Below are positions 26,708 through 36,850 of a stretch of 64,000 bases of DNA, in pieces (within the stretch, counting starts at the first letter, position 1; each line of letters begins with the position of its first letter). A model generated the notes under the pieces. The model made no database searches. It saw only the letters and a list, made by a program, of their open reading frames with translations, and was not told where the DNA came from. The position numbers were made by a program, and so were the translations under genes. The stretch is from Woeseiaceae bacterium (GTDB lineage: Bacteria; Pseudomonadota; Gammaproteobacteria; Steroidobacterales; Woeseiaceae), in assembly GCA_024640365.1 (NCBI GenBank), contig JAHEFE010000008.1, forward strand, positions 1-64,000. The letters run 5' to 3'.

Positions 26708-27472
26708 TTATTGAATTTTCATACCAATGCGAGACCAGGTCGGCCAGGTCCAGCCGTCGATGTGCATCCAGATACGCACCGCTTCACCAACCAGGTTTTC
26801 ATCAGGGACAAAGCCGATAAATCGACTATCCTGACTATTATCGCGATTGTCACCCATCATGAAGTAATGGCCCGCAGGTACAACGTAGGTACCATCTTTC
26901 CAGGTATTGTCGGGGCGCGTGACCTGAATTGTATGCTCCCGATCACCCAGTTTTTCGTCATACCACAACGCACCGGGCTGACCGGGAGGGTCGGATGGCT
27001 GGGTACCCACCAATTTGCCATTAACGTACAGTCGATGATGGTCATAGACAATGCGATCGTTTGGCAGGCCTACTACACGTTTGATGTAGTTAATACTTGG
27101 ATCCTGTGGCAAACGAAATACCGCGACATCGCCACGCTCGGGTGAGCCAGTGTCCAGAAACTTGTAATTCGAAACGGGAAACTTGACGCCGTAACTGTAT
27201 TTCTCAACAAAAATAAAGTCCCCCTCAAGCAAAGTCGGGGTCATGGATCCGGACGGAATGCGGAATGGCTCAAATATGAATGAGCGAATAACCAGCACTA
27301 CCAGCAACACAGGAAAAAATGAGCGCGAATATTCGACGATCGTTTCGGTAACCGGACCATTGCCAGATGTCTCGTATTTATCTCGGCGCACCAGGTAGAA
27401 ACTGTTTATGGCTACCACAAGACCGGTCAACAGCGTTAATACAGTCAGAATCAGGGACAAATCAATATTCAC
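26708..27472 (-). CDS. lepB: Signal peptidase I
   Basis: 254 residues. Membrane serine protease that removes signal peptides. Two N-terminal helices (about 5-27 and 52-68), nucleophile S76 in PSGSMTPTLL, general base K131 in INYIKRVVG, and the C-terminal box GDNRDNSQDSRFIGFV. It starts 9 bp after lepA, the classical lepA-lepB pair. Confidence 0.97.
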   Translation of the reverse strand: MNIDLSLILTVLTLLTGLVVAINSFYLVRRDKYETSGNGPVTETIVEYSRSFFPVLLVVLVIRSFIFEPFRIPSGSMTPTLLEGDFIFVEKYSYGVKFPVSNYKFLDTGSPERGDVAVFRLPQDPSINYIKRVVGLPNDRIVYDHHRLYVNGKLVGTQPSDPPGQPGALWYDEKLGDREHTIQVTRPDNTWKDGTYVVPAGHYFMMGDNRDNSQDSRFIGFVPDENLVGEAVRIWMHIDGWTWPTWSRIGMKIQ

Positions 27473-27481
27473 TCACACACC

Positions 27482-29272
<1,791 letters not shown>

Positions 29273-29346
29273 ATGTTTAATAGGGTCTGGAGCCAGCGGC
29301 GCAGTATATACGTTTAATTCCTGGCTGGTAGCGAAACAGTGGCTAA

Positions 29347-29586
29347 TTACAGGCCCAGGGCCTTGATTACGGATTGACGATTCAACTCAAACTCACACAG
29401 GCATCGACCATCCAGTTCAATAACGGGTACCCGTAACCCGTAGGTATCACGCCAGTCATCACGAGTGTCGACGTCGTGAACCACTACCTCGGCATGGCCA
29501 CGAACGATCGGCAAAAGCTGTTCCACCAATACGTCACACAAATGGCAACCTTGCCTGCTAAAAACGTGCAATACGGGCAAGCTCAC
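29347..29586 (-). CDS. Glutaredoxin-family protein (DUF836)
   Basis: 79 residues, thioredoxin fold. The redox motif is CHLC (C14, C17) in [10 protein letters not shown], and VPVIEL provides the cis-proline. Members usually lie near rseC, mucD or lepA in Pseudomonas-type gammaproteobacteria. Its start overlaps the rseC stop by 4 bases. The partner is unknown; RseC, with its own cysteines, is the obvious candidate by context only. Confidence 0.85.
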   Translation of the reverse strand: MSLPVLHVFSRQGCHLCDVLVEQLLPIVRGHAEVVVHDVDTRDDWRDTYGLRVPVIELDGRCLCEFELNRQSVIKALGL

Positions 29587-30068
29587 GCCCTCCCGACCTT
29601 GACGCCATCACGCATGTCGGCCGAATCAATTGATATTACCCGAGGTACGAATTGTTGCTGGCACGGGACTTGTCGCAATCGATAAGCGCTAAACGCCCAT
29701 CCGCACAACAAACCGACTCCGGCCAGGCCAATTGCCGCCAAATCGTGCAGGTGCTCAGTCACTAGCACGCCAACCGCGACCGTGCCCAGCATGAAAATGA
29801 GCGGTACACCGTAGGTGAGAAACGCGGCGCGCAACAAATTGGTGTCCGCAAGCTCTATACAAACCCTATCCCCCACGACCGGGCGCAGTGCATTGCCGAT
29901 TGTCGCTGAAACTATGCGTGATCGGCGGGTCGGTGCCAGCAACCCGGCCCCACAGCCGTGACCGCTCGCGCAGCGCTCACAAACAGGCATAGCATCAACT
30001 TCAACATCGACCCATACGCCATCGAGGGAAACGACCCTGCCAGTCGGAAGTTGTGACGAAGAACTCAT
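29583..30068 (-). CDS. rseC: RseC/MucC-family sigma-E regulatory membrane protein
   Basis: 161 residues. An N-terminal cytosolic part with three cysteines in CERCASGHGC (C30, C33, C39), then two membrane helices (about 80-100 and 106-126) and a short tail. Related RseC/RsxC-associated proteins positively affect sigma E or help reduce SoxR. It is separated from rseB by 202 bp that contain an inverted-repeat element, and is followed by the glutaredoxin gene rather than mucD. Confidence 0.87.
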   Translation of the reverse strand: MSSSSQLPTGRVVSLDGVWVDVEVDAMPVCERCASGHGCGAGLLAPTRRSRIVSATIGNALRPVVGDRVCIELADTNLLRAAFLTYGVPLIFMLGTVAVGVLVTEHLHDLAAIGLAGVGLLCGWAFSAYRLRQVPCQQQFVPRVISIDSADMRDGVKVGRA

Positions 30069-30085
30069 AGCAATAGTGTGACCGA

Positions 30086-30101
30086 GAGTCCTGAAGGACT
30101 C
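30086..30101. other. Short hairpin just upstream of rseC
   Basis: GAGTCC-TGAA-GGACTC is a perfect 6-bp stem with a 4-base loop, 17 bases before the rseC start on the minus strand. It leaves little room for a ribosome site, so it could modulate rseC translation or protect the processed mRNA end. Confidence 0.45.
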
Positions 30102-30112
30102 AACTGCAGCCA

Positions 30113-30271
30113 GGGAGCATCTGATCTATTCTGAGGGAAGTAGATAGTCAGCGAAAAGATTCAGCTTCAAGGCGCCGCTAGCACGTGAGCTGGCTATAGT
30201 GAAGATTGGCAACACAGAAGCTGGATTTTTTAGTCGCAAAAACCGAGTTCATGAATAGATCAGAGCCTCCC
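30113..30271. repeat. Nested inverted-repeat element between rseB and rseC
   Basis: GGGAGCATCTGATCTATTC (30113-30131) and the reverse complement of 30253-30271 match at 17 of 19 positions, 159 bp end to end. Inside, AAAAGATTCAGCTTC (30154-30168) pairs with 30217-30231 at 13 of 15 positions. The right arm reaches the last base of the rseB stop codon. The layout of short terminal inverted repeats with an AT-rich, non-coding middle resembles a MITE, or a large structured segment of the rse mRNA. No transposase frame is present. Confidence 0.6.
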
Positions 30272-31254
30272 TAGAGGCGCCGCATAGATCTGGCAATCCG
30301 CTCAACGGTTGCGGCGGGGACCTCGCCAATGGCGGTAATCTGAACGCTGTCATCCTTAAGAGTGAAGGAATTCGACCAACCGACTCTGGAGCGCTCGGCA
30401 ATCGAATCGTCAACCTTGGCCGAAATAAAGACCGACACGGATGCCAGGCCATCACCGTACATGATGTGTACAACTGGCGTATCAGCGTCGTCGAGCACTT
30501 CGCTACTACTGGAGACAACTGAAAAACCAGCAGGTAAATCAACGCAGTGCCATTCACCAGTATCGCCCAATTGTCGCGGCTGACTCGATGGCACCTGATA
30601 AGTCGCAAAACCCTGTGTATCAATTGATGGCTGCAACGCTGCCGGCAGAAGCTCAGTATCCAGATTGATGTCAGCAAACGTCAATTGATCAAGTACAGCT
30701 CCGTCGCTATCCAGTAACTCCGTCTTCAAAGGAAATGCACTTTCTTTATCAAGCCAGAGACGATGCCCGTAGCGAAACTCGTCATGCGGATAGATTGCCA
30801 GTACGAGGGCTTGTCTGCCTGCCACCCTATCCTCGCGCACGATCGCAAGATCATAGGCACCATCAAAGTCCACCGCACTGCTGGGAAGTCTTGAGAAAAT
30901 TGTACTTTTATTGCCCCACTTCTCTTGCAACACATACTTTTTATTTGGGATAACACACTGCACGTTGCCACCGGTGCGAATAATCTCGAAACCTTCGCCA
31001 CTCAAGCTGAGCACTTTCTCTCTAACGATTCCATCTTTAATATGATGAGCCACGCGCAGCGTTTGAATATCACCGCTGTTCATGCGAAGCACAGTGCCGT
31101 TATAACTCATCTTTTCAGCAGCGATCGCCATGCGCCCAAGTAACTCCTTTGGGCCAGGTTCAACATCACCGGCAAATACACCCTGCGACACGAACAAAAG
31201 CGATACAACCGCCAGCTGAATGAAGGTCCTTGCAAACGGCAACAGGTTTCTCAA
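30271..31254 (-). CDS. rseB: Periplasmic sigma-E regulator RseB/MucB
   Basis: 327 residues with a signal peptide (cleavage near VFA, residue 28). Binds the RseA periplasmic part and shields it from proteolysis, sensing lipoproteins and LPS; its two domains resemble LolA and a smaller C-terminal fold. Typical tracts are PKELLGRMAIAAEKMSYNGTV near the mature start and EGFEIIRTGGNVQCVIPNK. The start is TTG 31254, with AGGGAAG 7 bases upstream overlapping the end of rseA, so translation is coupled. Confidence 0.92.
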   Translation of the reverse strand: MRNLLPFARTFIQLAVVSLLFVSQGVFAGDVEPGPKELLGRMAIAAEKMSYNGTVLRMNSGDIQTLRVAHHIKDGIVREKVLSLSGEGFEIIRTGGNVQCVIPNKKYVLQEKWGNKSTIFSRLPSSAVDFDGAYDLAIVREDRVAGRQALVLAIYPHDEFRYGHRLWLDKESAFPLKTELLDSDGAVLDQLTFADINLDTELLPAALQPSIDTQGFATYQVPSSQPRQLGDTGEWHCVDLPAGFSVVSSSSEVLDDADTPVVHIMYGDGLASVSVFISAKVDDSIAERSRVGWSNSFTLKDDSVQITAIGEVPAATVERIARSMRRL

Positions 31255-31258
31255 TGTG

Positions 31259-31873
31259 CTACTTCCCTGAGTCGGGTTGATCGGATTCCAACCGCTCTAA
31301 TTCAGATTCGCGATCAATCAATTCATTTTCGCGCAATTCAAAAGACACGAGACGGCTGCGTATTCCATTGACTCCAGACGCCAATGCTGACTCGCCATGC
31401 CTAACGTAGTAACTCTGCAGCCTGCCAGAGGGCGTACCACTTTCAGTCGCGGGCGCGGGAACCGTATATACCGCCGGCTCATTATTTACCTGAGCCACCG
31501 CTGTCGCACCAGCCGTTGGCGTGCGCACATTTGAATCTGTTGTCTGTTGGAAACCAACCAAAGCAAGTACCGCAACCGAAGCGGCTATCGCCACTCCTGC
31601 AAACGGCTTCACGTATCGATTTGCCACTGGCGTTTTCGCACCAAGATTGAATGGTTTCTCGTCAGCCAAGGCAGTGCTGATTCGATCACGCAAATTGCCT
31701 ATTCCCGAAACTTCTGGCTCGGAACGCATTGCGCGGCCGACCGCCATGTGGCTTGCCAGCAGATCTCTCAGGCTTTTGTCCTGCTCTAATCTGCGTAACA
31801 ACAGTTCCGCTTCTTGCTCTGGGAGCTCGCCATCGGCATATGCCGAAATTTGTTCTCGCAATGCATCATTCAT
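31259..31873 (-). CDS. rseA: Anti-sigma-E factor RseA/MucA
   Basis: 204 residues. N-terminal sigma-binding domain (1-80, LREQISAYADGELPEQEAELLLRRL), one membrane helix (about 90-108, VAIAASVAVLALVGF) and a periplasmic domain ending in a Glu/Ser-rich tail. It holds RpoE inactive until cut by DegS and RseP. It lies 33 bp after rpoE and 4 bp before rseB. Confidence 0.94.
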   Translation of the reverse strand: MNDALREQISAYADGELPEQEAELLLRRLEQDKSLRDLLASHMAVGRAMRSEPEVSGIGNLRDRISTALADEKPFNLGAKTPVANRYVKPFAGVAIAASVAVLALVGFQQTTDSNVRTPTAGATAVAQVNNEPAVYTVPAPATESGTPSGRLQSYYVRHGESALASGVNGIRSRLVSFELRENELIDRESELERLESDQPDSGK

Positions 31874-31906
31874 AAATCACCAATCACTGATCAATTCTAT
31901 TCTTGG

Positions 31907-32482
31907 TTAATCCAGCAGCCCGTCGATCTTTTTAGCAATCGCATCGCGGGCTCGAAAAATTCGTGAGCGAACTGTACCAACCGGACAATCCATCGTTTCC
32001 GCGATTTCTTCATAAGTCATACCATCCAACTCGCGCAAAATTATTGCTGTGCGCAAATCATCCGGCAAAGCCTCCATGGCATTCATTACGATCTTGTTCA
32101 ACTCATTACTCATCGATACTGCTTCCGGCGTATCGATATCTTTCAAGTTCGCATGTATATCGTACTGTTCAGGATCCTGCAGATCGAGTTCGACATCCAT
32201 GGGTCGGCGCCGCTGCGCAGCAAGATGGTTCTTGGCGGTGTTCACCGCAATTCGATAGAGCCACGTATAAAACGCGCTTTCGCCTCGAAACCTTGGCAGT
32301 GCCCGATATGCTTTAAGGAACGCTTCCTGCGTGATATCAAGCGCAAGATCAGCATCACGTACATAACGCATCACCAAGCTGACTATCTTATGCTGGTATT
32401 TCAGTACCAGGAGATCGAAGGCACCTTTTTCACCTTGCTGAACTCTGCGCACCAACTGTGCATCGGTAGCACTATCTGTCAC
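31907..32482 (-). CDS. rpoE: RNA polymerase sigma-E factor (RpoE/AlgU)
   Basis: 191 residues, ECF sigma factor of the envelope stress response. Region 2 (about 22-95, with DLALDITQEAFLKAYRALPRFRGES and FYTWLYRIAVNTAKNHL) and region 4 (about 130-185, LPDDLRTAIILRELDGMTYEEIAETM) are intact and close to AlgU. The start is GTG 32482. The gene is preceded by a promoter of its own class, so it is probably self-activating, and it heads the operon with rseA, rseB and rseC. Confidence 0.96.
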   Translation of the reverse strand: MTDSATDAQLVRRVQQGEKGAFDLLVLKYQHKIVSLVMRYVRDADLALDITQEAFLKAYRALPRFRGESAFYTWLYRIAVNTAKNHLAAQRRRPMDVELDLQDPEQYDIHANLKDIDTPEAVSMSNELNKIVMNAMEALPDDLRTAIILRELDGMTYEEIAETMDCPVGTVRSRIFRARDAIAKKIDGLLD

Positions 32483-32527
32483 CTGAATATACCCCGATGA
32501 AAGTCAGCACAATCCTCTGCCACTCAG

Positions 32528-32554
32528 ATAGACAGAGGTGATAACGGAAAGTTC
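32528..32554 (-). promoter_or_regulatory. Sigma-E-type autoregulatory promoter of rpoE
   Basis: On the minus strand GAACTT (complement of 32549-32554) is followed after exactly 16 bases by TCTAT (complement of 32528-32532), matching the known GAACTT-N16-TCTGA sigma-E/AlgU pattern with an exact -35 box. Transcription would start near 32520, about 40 bases before the rpoE GTG. Confidence 0.75.
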
Positions 32555-32628
32555 TCAAGACATTGGTATCTTTCATACATATTTGTGACAGGGTTCGATT
32601 CTCGTCTCGAAGTGTGGGCAGAATAGTA

Positions 32629-33102
32629 TCAGTTTCCCGGTTTCGCACCAATGGACTTGTTGCCAATTCGCCACAACACCTGAAACCGGCGCCAATCTTG
32701 GGGCGCATGGTGGCTCTTCAGCAGCAGCTCACCGTAATCCAGACCAGGCTCAATTCGTAGTCTCAGCCATGCCGCTTTGCCAATCGCCACACTACCCGAC
32801 AGCAATTCAGCAACCTGCGATGCGCCACAGTCATCCATCACTAGAAAGTTTCCGTGCTCATCACATCTAATGGAACGAACGCACTTACTTCCAGCGACAA
32901 ACGTGCGAATCTCCATATAGGATTTGGCAAGCCAAATGATCGCCAGCAACACCCTGATCAAAAGCGCGAAAGGCAACATGAAAATCAATAGCAAACCGGC
33001 CGCATAACTGAGCAGAGCAAATGACAAGCGCCACCGGCGCACGACGGAATCAGGTGTCAGGGTGACTTCGAATCTGGGCGAGGACATGGGCAACGTATTC
33101 AT
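32629..33102 (-). CDS. ygfX: YgfX-like inner-membrane protein downstream of sdhE
   Basis: About 157 residues from ATG 33102 (152 from ATG 33087); the longer open frame continues into sdhE and its N-terminal part is only sdhE read in another frame. Two adjacent membrane helices (about residues 28-62, LSFALLSYAAGLLLIFMLPFALLIRVLLAIIWL) precede a cytosolic domain with WLRLRIEPGLDYGELLLK. The sdhE-ygfX pair is classic. In E. coli YgfX (CptA) was reported as a toxin acting on FtsZ/MreB and neutralised by SdhE, which is disputed. The gene overlaps sdhE by about 50 bases. Confidence 0.72.
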   Translation of the reverse strand: MNTLPMSSPRFEVTLTPDSVVRRWRLSFALLSYAAGLLLIFMLPFALLIRVLLAIIWLAKSYMEIRTFVAGSKCVRSIRCDEHGNFLVMDDCGASQVAELLSGSVAIGKAAWLRLRIEPGLDYGELLLKSHHAPQDWRRFQVLWRIGNKSIGAKPGN

Positions 33103-33304
33103 CGGATGCAACAAGCTTCCCCAATAAATATCGCAACAACTCAGGATCTTGAAGTTCCAAAAGCTGTCGAAATGCCTGCTTATGGGCCTCGCTTGAGCCC
33201 CGGTAATGCTCTTCCAGATACTTGACCAGCAACTCGTCCAGTTCACGCATGCCACGCCGACAGTGCCAGCGCAGTCTCGCAAATTCCTCGTCTTGCTCAG
33301 ACAT
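33050..33304 (-). CDS. sdhE: FAD assembly factor SdhE
   Basis: 84 residues, the bacterial SDHAF2/Sdh5. Promotes covalent attachment of FAD to SdhA. The conserved RGxxE motif is RGMRE (17-21), in the expected place for the five-helix fold. It starts 9 bp after sdhB ends, so the flavinylation factor is made with its target. Confidence 0.93.
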   Translation of the reverse strand: MSEQDEEFARLRWHCRRGMRELDELLVKYLEEHYRGSSEAHKQAFRQLLELQDPELLRYLLGKLVASDEYVAHVLAQIRSHPDT

Positions 33305-33313
33305 CCTGCCCCG

Positions 33314-34096
33314 CTAGTGCTGGCGGTCGGCCAGCATCTTCTTGGTCTCGGCAATCGCCTTGGCCGGATTAAGTCCTTTTGGACATGTGTTGGTGCAGTT
33401 CATGATCGTGTGACAGCGATACAGGCGGAATGGGTCTTCCAATTCATCAAGCCGCTCGCCTGTCGCCTCATCGCGGCTATCAACAAGCCAACGATAAGAA
33501 GCGAGTAACGCTGCAGGTCCAAGATAACGATCACTGTTCCACCAATAACTCGGGCAACTGGTCGAACAGCAGGCGCATAGGATACAAGCTGCGGGCTCAT
33601 TAATGAGCTCCTGTTCAGCTTTGCTCTGCAAGCGTTCGGAATCCGGTGGTGCCGGTGTTCTCGTCTGCAACCAGGGTTTGATCGACGCATATTGTGCATA
33701 GAACTTGGTCAGGTCAGGTACCAGGTCTTTGACGACCGACATATGTGGCAACGGATAAATTTTAACGTCGCCACTAACGCTTTCGACCGATTTGGTGCAT
33801 GCCAGCGTATTGCCCCCATCGATATTCATTGCGCAGGAACCGCATATACCTTCGCGGCAAGAACGACGGAAAGTCAGTGTCGGATCAATTTCATTTTTGA
33901 TCTTGATCAAGACATCCAAAACCATCGGGCCACAGCTATCCATGTCGATATCATATGTATCGATACGTGGATTCTCGCCGCTGTCCGGATCATAGCGATA
34001 CACGGCAAATCGTTGCGGGCGAGTCGCGCCCTCAGCTGCCGTGAAATGCTTTCCCTTCTTTATGCGGGAATTAGCAGGCAATCGAAACTGCGCCAC
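33314..34096 (-). CDS. sdhB: Succinate dehydrogenase iron-sulfur subunit
   Basis: 260 residues. Carries electrons from FAD to quinone. The [2Fe-2S] ligands are C80, C85, C88 and C100 ([10 protein letters not shown], then TLAC); the C-terminal ferredoxin domain has [11 protein letters not shown] (171-181) and [11 protein letters not shown] (228-238) for [4Fe-4S] and [3Fe-4S]. The start is GTG 34096, with GGAG 7 bases upstream. It ends close to sdhE. Confidence 0.97.
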   Translation of the reverse strand: MAQFRLPANSRIKKGKHFTAAEGATRPQRFAVYRYDPDSGENPRIDTYDIDMDSCGPMVLDVLIKIKNEIDPTLTFRRSCREGICGSCAMNIDGGNTLACTKSVESVSGDVKIYPLPHMSVVKDLVPDLTKFYAQYASIKPWLQTRTPAPPDSERLQSKAEQELINEPAACILCACCSTSCPSYWWNSDRYLGPAALLASYRWLVDSRDEATGERLDELEDPFRLYRCHTIMNCTNTCPKGLNPAKAIAETKKMLADRQH

Positions 34097-34144
34097 AAAT
34101 TCACTCCTTCTTGTACCAGGCCGAAATTCTTCGGCAAATCAAAA

Positions 34145-35929
34145 TTAGTAAACGCGAGCTTTCGGCGGAACCGCTTCAACTTCGTCCGTTAACGTCTTCT
34201 TGTGCACTTCTCGATAATCAAAGCTCACCCGGCCCTGCTTATCAACGCGTGACAACGTGTGTTTCATCCAGTTCGTATCATCCCGGTCCGGGTAATCTTC
34301 GCGCGCATGCGCGCCCCTGCTCTCAGTACGATTAGCGGCTGATTCAATGGTCGCCGTGGCGTTCAAAAGCAGGTTCTCAAGCTCCATTGTCTCGACCAGA
34401 TCCGTATTCCAGATTAGCGAGCGATCGGTAACCTTAACGTCTGCGAACGCAGCAAAAGTCTTGCGCAATAACTGAACACCCTTGTCCAGAGTGTCTCCGG
34501 TGCGGAAAACCGCAGCGTGATTCTGCATCACTTTCTGCATTTCCAAACGAATATCTGCGGTTGAACGAGTACCGTTGGCGTTTCTCAGTTTATCCAGCCG
34601 CGCAACGCTATTGGCGCCTGCATCAGCGGGTAGATTGCGGTGACGTGCACCCGGCGTCATTGTTTCAGAACAGTAATTAGCCGCTGCACGACCGAACACA
34701 ACCAGATCCAGCAGTGAATTTGACCCCAACCGATTGGCACCGTGGACCGATACGCACGCAGCCTCGCCTACAGCCATCAAGCCCGCGACGGGACTTTCCG
34801 CATTGCCGTCTTTACTCGTGGTAACAACGCCGTTGTAGTTCGTCGGAATGCCGCCCATGTTGTAGTGCACCGTTGGCAGCACTGGAATCGGCTCCTTGGT
34901 TACATCAACGGCCGCGAATATTCTTGCCGACTCGGCGATACCAGGCAATCGCTCTTCGATCACCTCCGGACCAAGATGCTCCAGGTGCAAATAGATGTGG
35001 TCTTTTTCAGGGCCTACGCCTCGACCCTCGCTGATTTCAATGGTCATCGAACGACTGACAACGTCTCTTGACGCCAGATCCTTGGCATTCGGTGCGTAGC
35101 GTTCCATGAAGCGCTCACCATTGGAATTCGTGAGGTAACCTCCCTCACCTCGAACGCCTTCGGTAATCAGCATGCCCGCACCGTAAATCCCGGTCGGGTG
35201 AAACTGCACGAACTCCATATCCTGTACGGGCAACCCTGCACGCAGAACCATCGCCGCGCCGTCTCCAGTACAGGTATGCGCGGATGTGCAGGAGAAATAG
35301 GTACGACCATAGCCACCCGTCGCAAGAATGACCTGGTGAGAACGAAAACGATGCAGACTACCGTCCGCAAGATCCAGTGCAACCACTCCGCGGCAGACGC
35401 CATCTTCCATAATCAGGTCAATTGCAAAATACTCGATGAAAAATTCCGCATCGTGTTTCAGCGATTGTTGATAAAGAGTGTGCAGCATGGCGTGACCAGT
35501 ACGATCCGCCGCAGCACATGTGCGCTGCGCCGTGCCCTCCCCATAATGGGTGGTCATTCCACCAAAAGGTCGCTGGTAAATTTTGCCTTCTTCGGTACGG
35601 GAAAATGGAACACCGTAGTGTTCCAACTCGATCACTGCACCCGGTGCTTCTTTACACATGTACTCAATAGCATCCTGGTCTCCCAGCCAATCCGATCCTT
35701 TGATCGTGTCGTACATATGCCAGCGCCAATCGTCCTCTCCCATATTACCGAGAGCTGCACTAATACCACCTTGGGCCGCAACTGTATGGCTGCGCGTAGG
35801 AAACACCTTGGTGATACAAGCGGTTTTGAATCCCGCTTCTGCAAGACCAAAGGTCGCCCTTAAGCCAGCACCGCCCGCACCAATGACCACTACGTCGTAG
35901 GTGTGATCTATAAATTTGTAGTCACTCAT
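34145..35929 (-). CDS. sdhA: Succinate dehydrogenase flavoprotein subunit
   Basis: 594 residues. Oxidises succinate to fumarate in the TCA cycle and respiratory chain. FAD-binding [12 protein letters not shown] (14-25), the covalent-FAD histidine H48 in [10 protein letters not shown], the active-site tract [18 protein letters not shown], and a normal C-terminal domain. It overlaps sdhD by 4 bases. Confidence 0.98.
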   Translation of the reverse strand: MSDYKFIDHTYDVVVIGAGGAGLRATFGLAEAGFKTACITKVFPTRSHTVAAQGGISAALGNMGEDDWRWHMYDTIKGSDWLGDQDAIEYMCKEAPGAVIELEHYGVPFSRTEEGKIYQRPFGGMTTHYGEGTAQRTCAAADRTGHAMLHTLYQQSLKHDAEFFIEYFAIDLIMEDGVCRGVVALDLADGSLHRFRSHQVILATGGYGRTYFSCTSAHTCTGDGAAMVLRAGLPVQDMEFVQFHPTGIYGAGMLITEGVRGEGGYLTNSNGERFMERYAPNAKDLASRDVVSRSMTIEISEGRGVGPEKDHIYLHLEHLGPEVIEERLPGIAESARIFAAVDVTKEPIPVLPTVHYNMGGIPTNYNGVVTTSKDGNAESPVAGLMAVGEAACVSVHGANRLGSNSLLDLVVFGRAAANYCSETMTPGARHRNLPADAGANSVARLDKLRNANGTRSTADIRLEMQKVMQNHAAVFRTGDTLDKGVQLLRKTFAAFADVKVTDRSLIWNTDLVETMELENLLLNATATIESAANRTESRGAHAREDYPDRDDTNWMKHTLSRVDKQGRVSFDYREVHKKTLTDEVEAVPPKARVY

Positions 35930-36312
35930 GCCCCGGCCCCGAGGGAAATCATCAATATTGAATAGGCAGCGGCAAAAGCCACCAGAACGTGTGCAAAACT
36001 GGATAGCAATAACATCGAAATCTTTAATGCGGAGCCACTGACGTAATCTTCAATTACGACCTGTATCCCGAGCTTTGAGTGGTAGGCAATAGTTCCCACC
36101 ATGAGAATCATCAGAATGGCATTCCACGGCTCAGCAACAAAAGCGGCCACAGATGGATACGTGAAACTCTCAAGCTGCAGAAGCGATAGCAAAAACCAGG
36201 TACCCAGTAGCAGCAGTCCAATTGAGCTGACACGTTGTGCCCACCAATGGCCGGTTCCATCTTTCGCAGAACCCAGCCCAAGGACTCTGCCGAGGGGAGA
36301 TCGAAGACTCAT
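35926..36312 (-). CDS. sdhD: Succinate dehydrogenase membrane anchor subunit
   Basis: 128 residues, three membrane helices (about 29-48, 62-80 and 97-120). [16 protein letters not shown] contains the heme-ligand histidine (H78) and the DY pair near the quinone site, as in enteric SdhD. It lies 12 bp after sdhC and overlaps sdhA. Confidence 0.94.
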   Translation of the reverse strand: MSLRSPLGRVLGLGSAKDGTGHWWAQRVSSIGLLLLGTWFLLSLLQLESFTYPSVAAFVAEPWNAILMILMVGTIAYHSKLGIQVVIEDYVSGSALKISMLLLSSFAHVLVAFAAAYSILMISLGAGA

Positions 36313-36324
36313 AAATAAATTCCG

Positions 36325-36699
36325 TTATAGCGCCAACCAATAGGCCAGCGTTAGAACAACAGTCGATATGATGACTAAATAGCTGGAAATCTGAGCCTGG
36401 CTTTTCTCAAAGCCAGCGCCTGTATCCCAAACCAGATGACGCACGCCATTAGACAGATGAAAGAAAAAAGCAAAGCTCCAGCCAATCAGTAGTAATCGCC
36501 CGTAGATCGTCTGCACTTGGCCCTGCAATTCAACGTAGGCGGTTTCGCCAGAGGCAATCGCCAGCAGCCAAACCATCAATGCAATAAGTCCAACGCTCAG
36601 CGCAACGCCAGTCATGCGATGCAGAATCGAGAGGGTCATACTCAGCGGCCAACGATAAATCGTAAAATGCGGGGACTGCGGTCTGTTTTGATTACTCAT
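36325..36699 (-). CDS. sdhC: Succinate dehydrogenase cytochrome b556 subunit
   Basis: 124 residues with three membrane helices. LSILHRMTGVALSVG (23-37) is the quinone-site signature, and FFFHLSNGVRHLVWD (78-92) holds the heme b ligand (H81 or H88). The start is ATG 36699. A promoter candidate and repeated 10-mers lie between it and the upstream SDHAF4-like gene. Confidence 0.95.
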   Translation of the reverse strand: MSNQNRPQSPHFTIYRWPLSMTLSILHRMTGVALSVGLIALMVWLLAIASGETAYVELQGQVQTIYGRLLLIGWSFAFFFHLSNGVRHLVWDTGAGFEKSQAQISSYLVIISTVVLTLAYWLAL

Positions 36700-36795
36700 C
36701 GCGATGATTTCTTATTAATGCTCAACTAATGTGGCTGACAACAACCCAATTCGCTCTGCAGGAGCCTTACAAGCCCCCTGCTACAAGAGCGGTGT

Positions 36796-36823
36796 ATTAT
36801 CTAGAAATTTCACTCAGGTACAA
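36796..36823 (-). promoter_or_regulatory. Promoter candidate for sdhC
   Basis: On the minus strand GATAAT (complement of 36796-36801, one mismatch from the -10 box) lies 16 bases after TTGTAC (complement of 36818-36823, a weak -35). Transcription would begin near 36789 with a leader of about 90 bases. One of the ATTTCTAGAT repeats lies inside the spacer. Confidence 0.35.
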
Positions 36824-36850
36824 GCCGCAATCGCGCGCTGATCTAGAAAT
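36799..36850. repeat. Two ATCTAGAAAT direct repeats upstream of sdhC
   Basis: ATCTAGAAAT occurs at 36799-36808 and 36841-36850, start to start 42 bp, four helical turns. The first lies in the spacer of the sdhC promoter candidate; the second overlaps the stop codon of the SDHAF4-like gene. Same-face spacing would suit a regulator bound at two sites. Confidence 0.45.

Noticed and set aside
30249-30677. Minus-strand frame of 142 residues over the end of rseB
   Set aside because: Ser/Arg/Pro-rich shadow of rseB in another frame; rseB has signal peptide and family tracts.
32629-33304. Calling sdhE-ygfX a toxin-antitoxin system
   Set aside because: The toxin reading of YgfX/CptA in E. coli is disputed, and SdhE here is explained by its sdh operon; I describe the pair but do not claim a toxin.
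33103-33354. N-terminal 84-residue extension of the YgfX-like frame
   Set aside because: It is sdhE read in another frame (Cys/Trp/Arg-rich, no similarity), and SdhE itself is unmistakable.
35198-35863. Plus-strand frame of 221 residues inside sdhA
   Set aside because: Antisense to strongly conserved sdhA sequence, no start signal, no domain.
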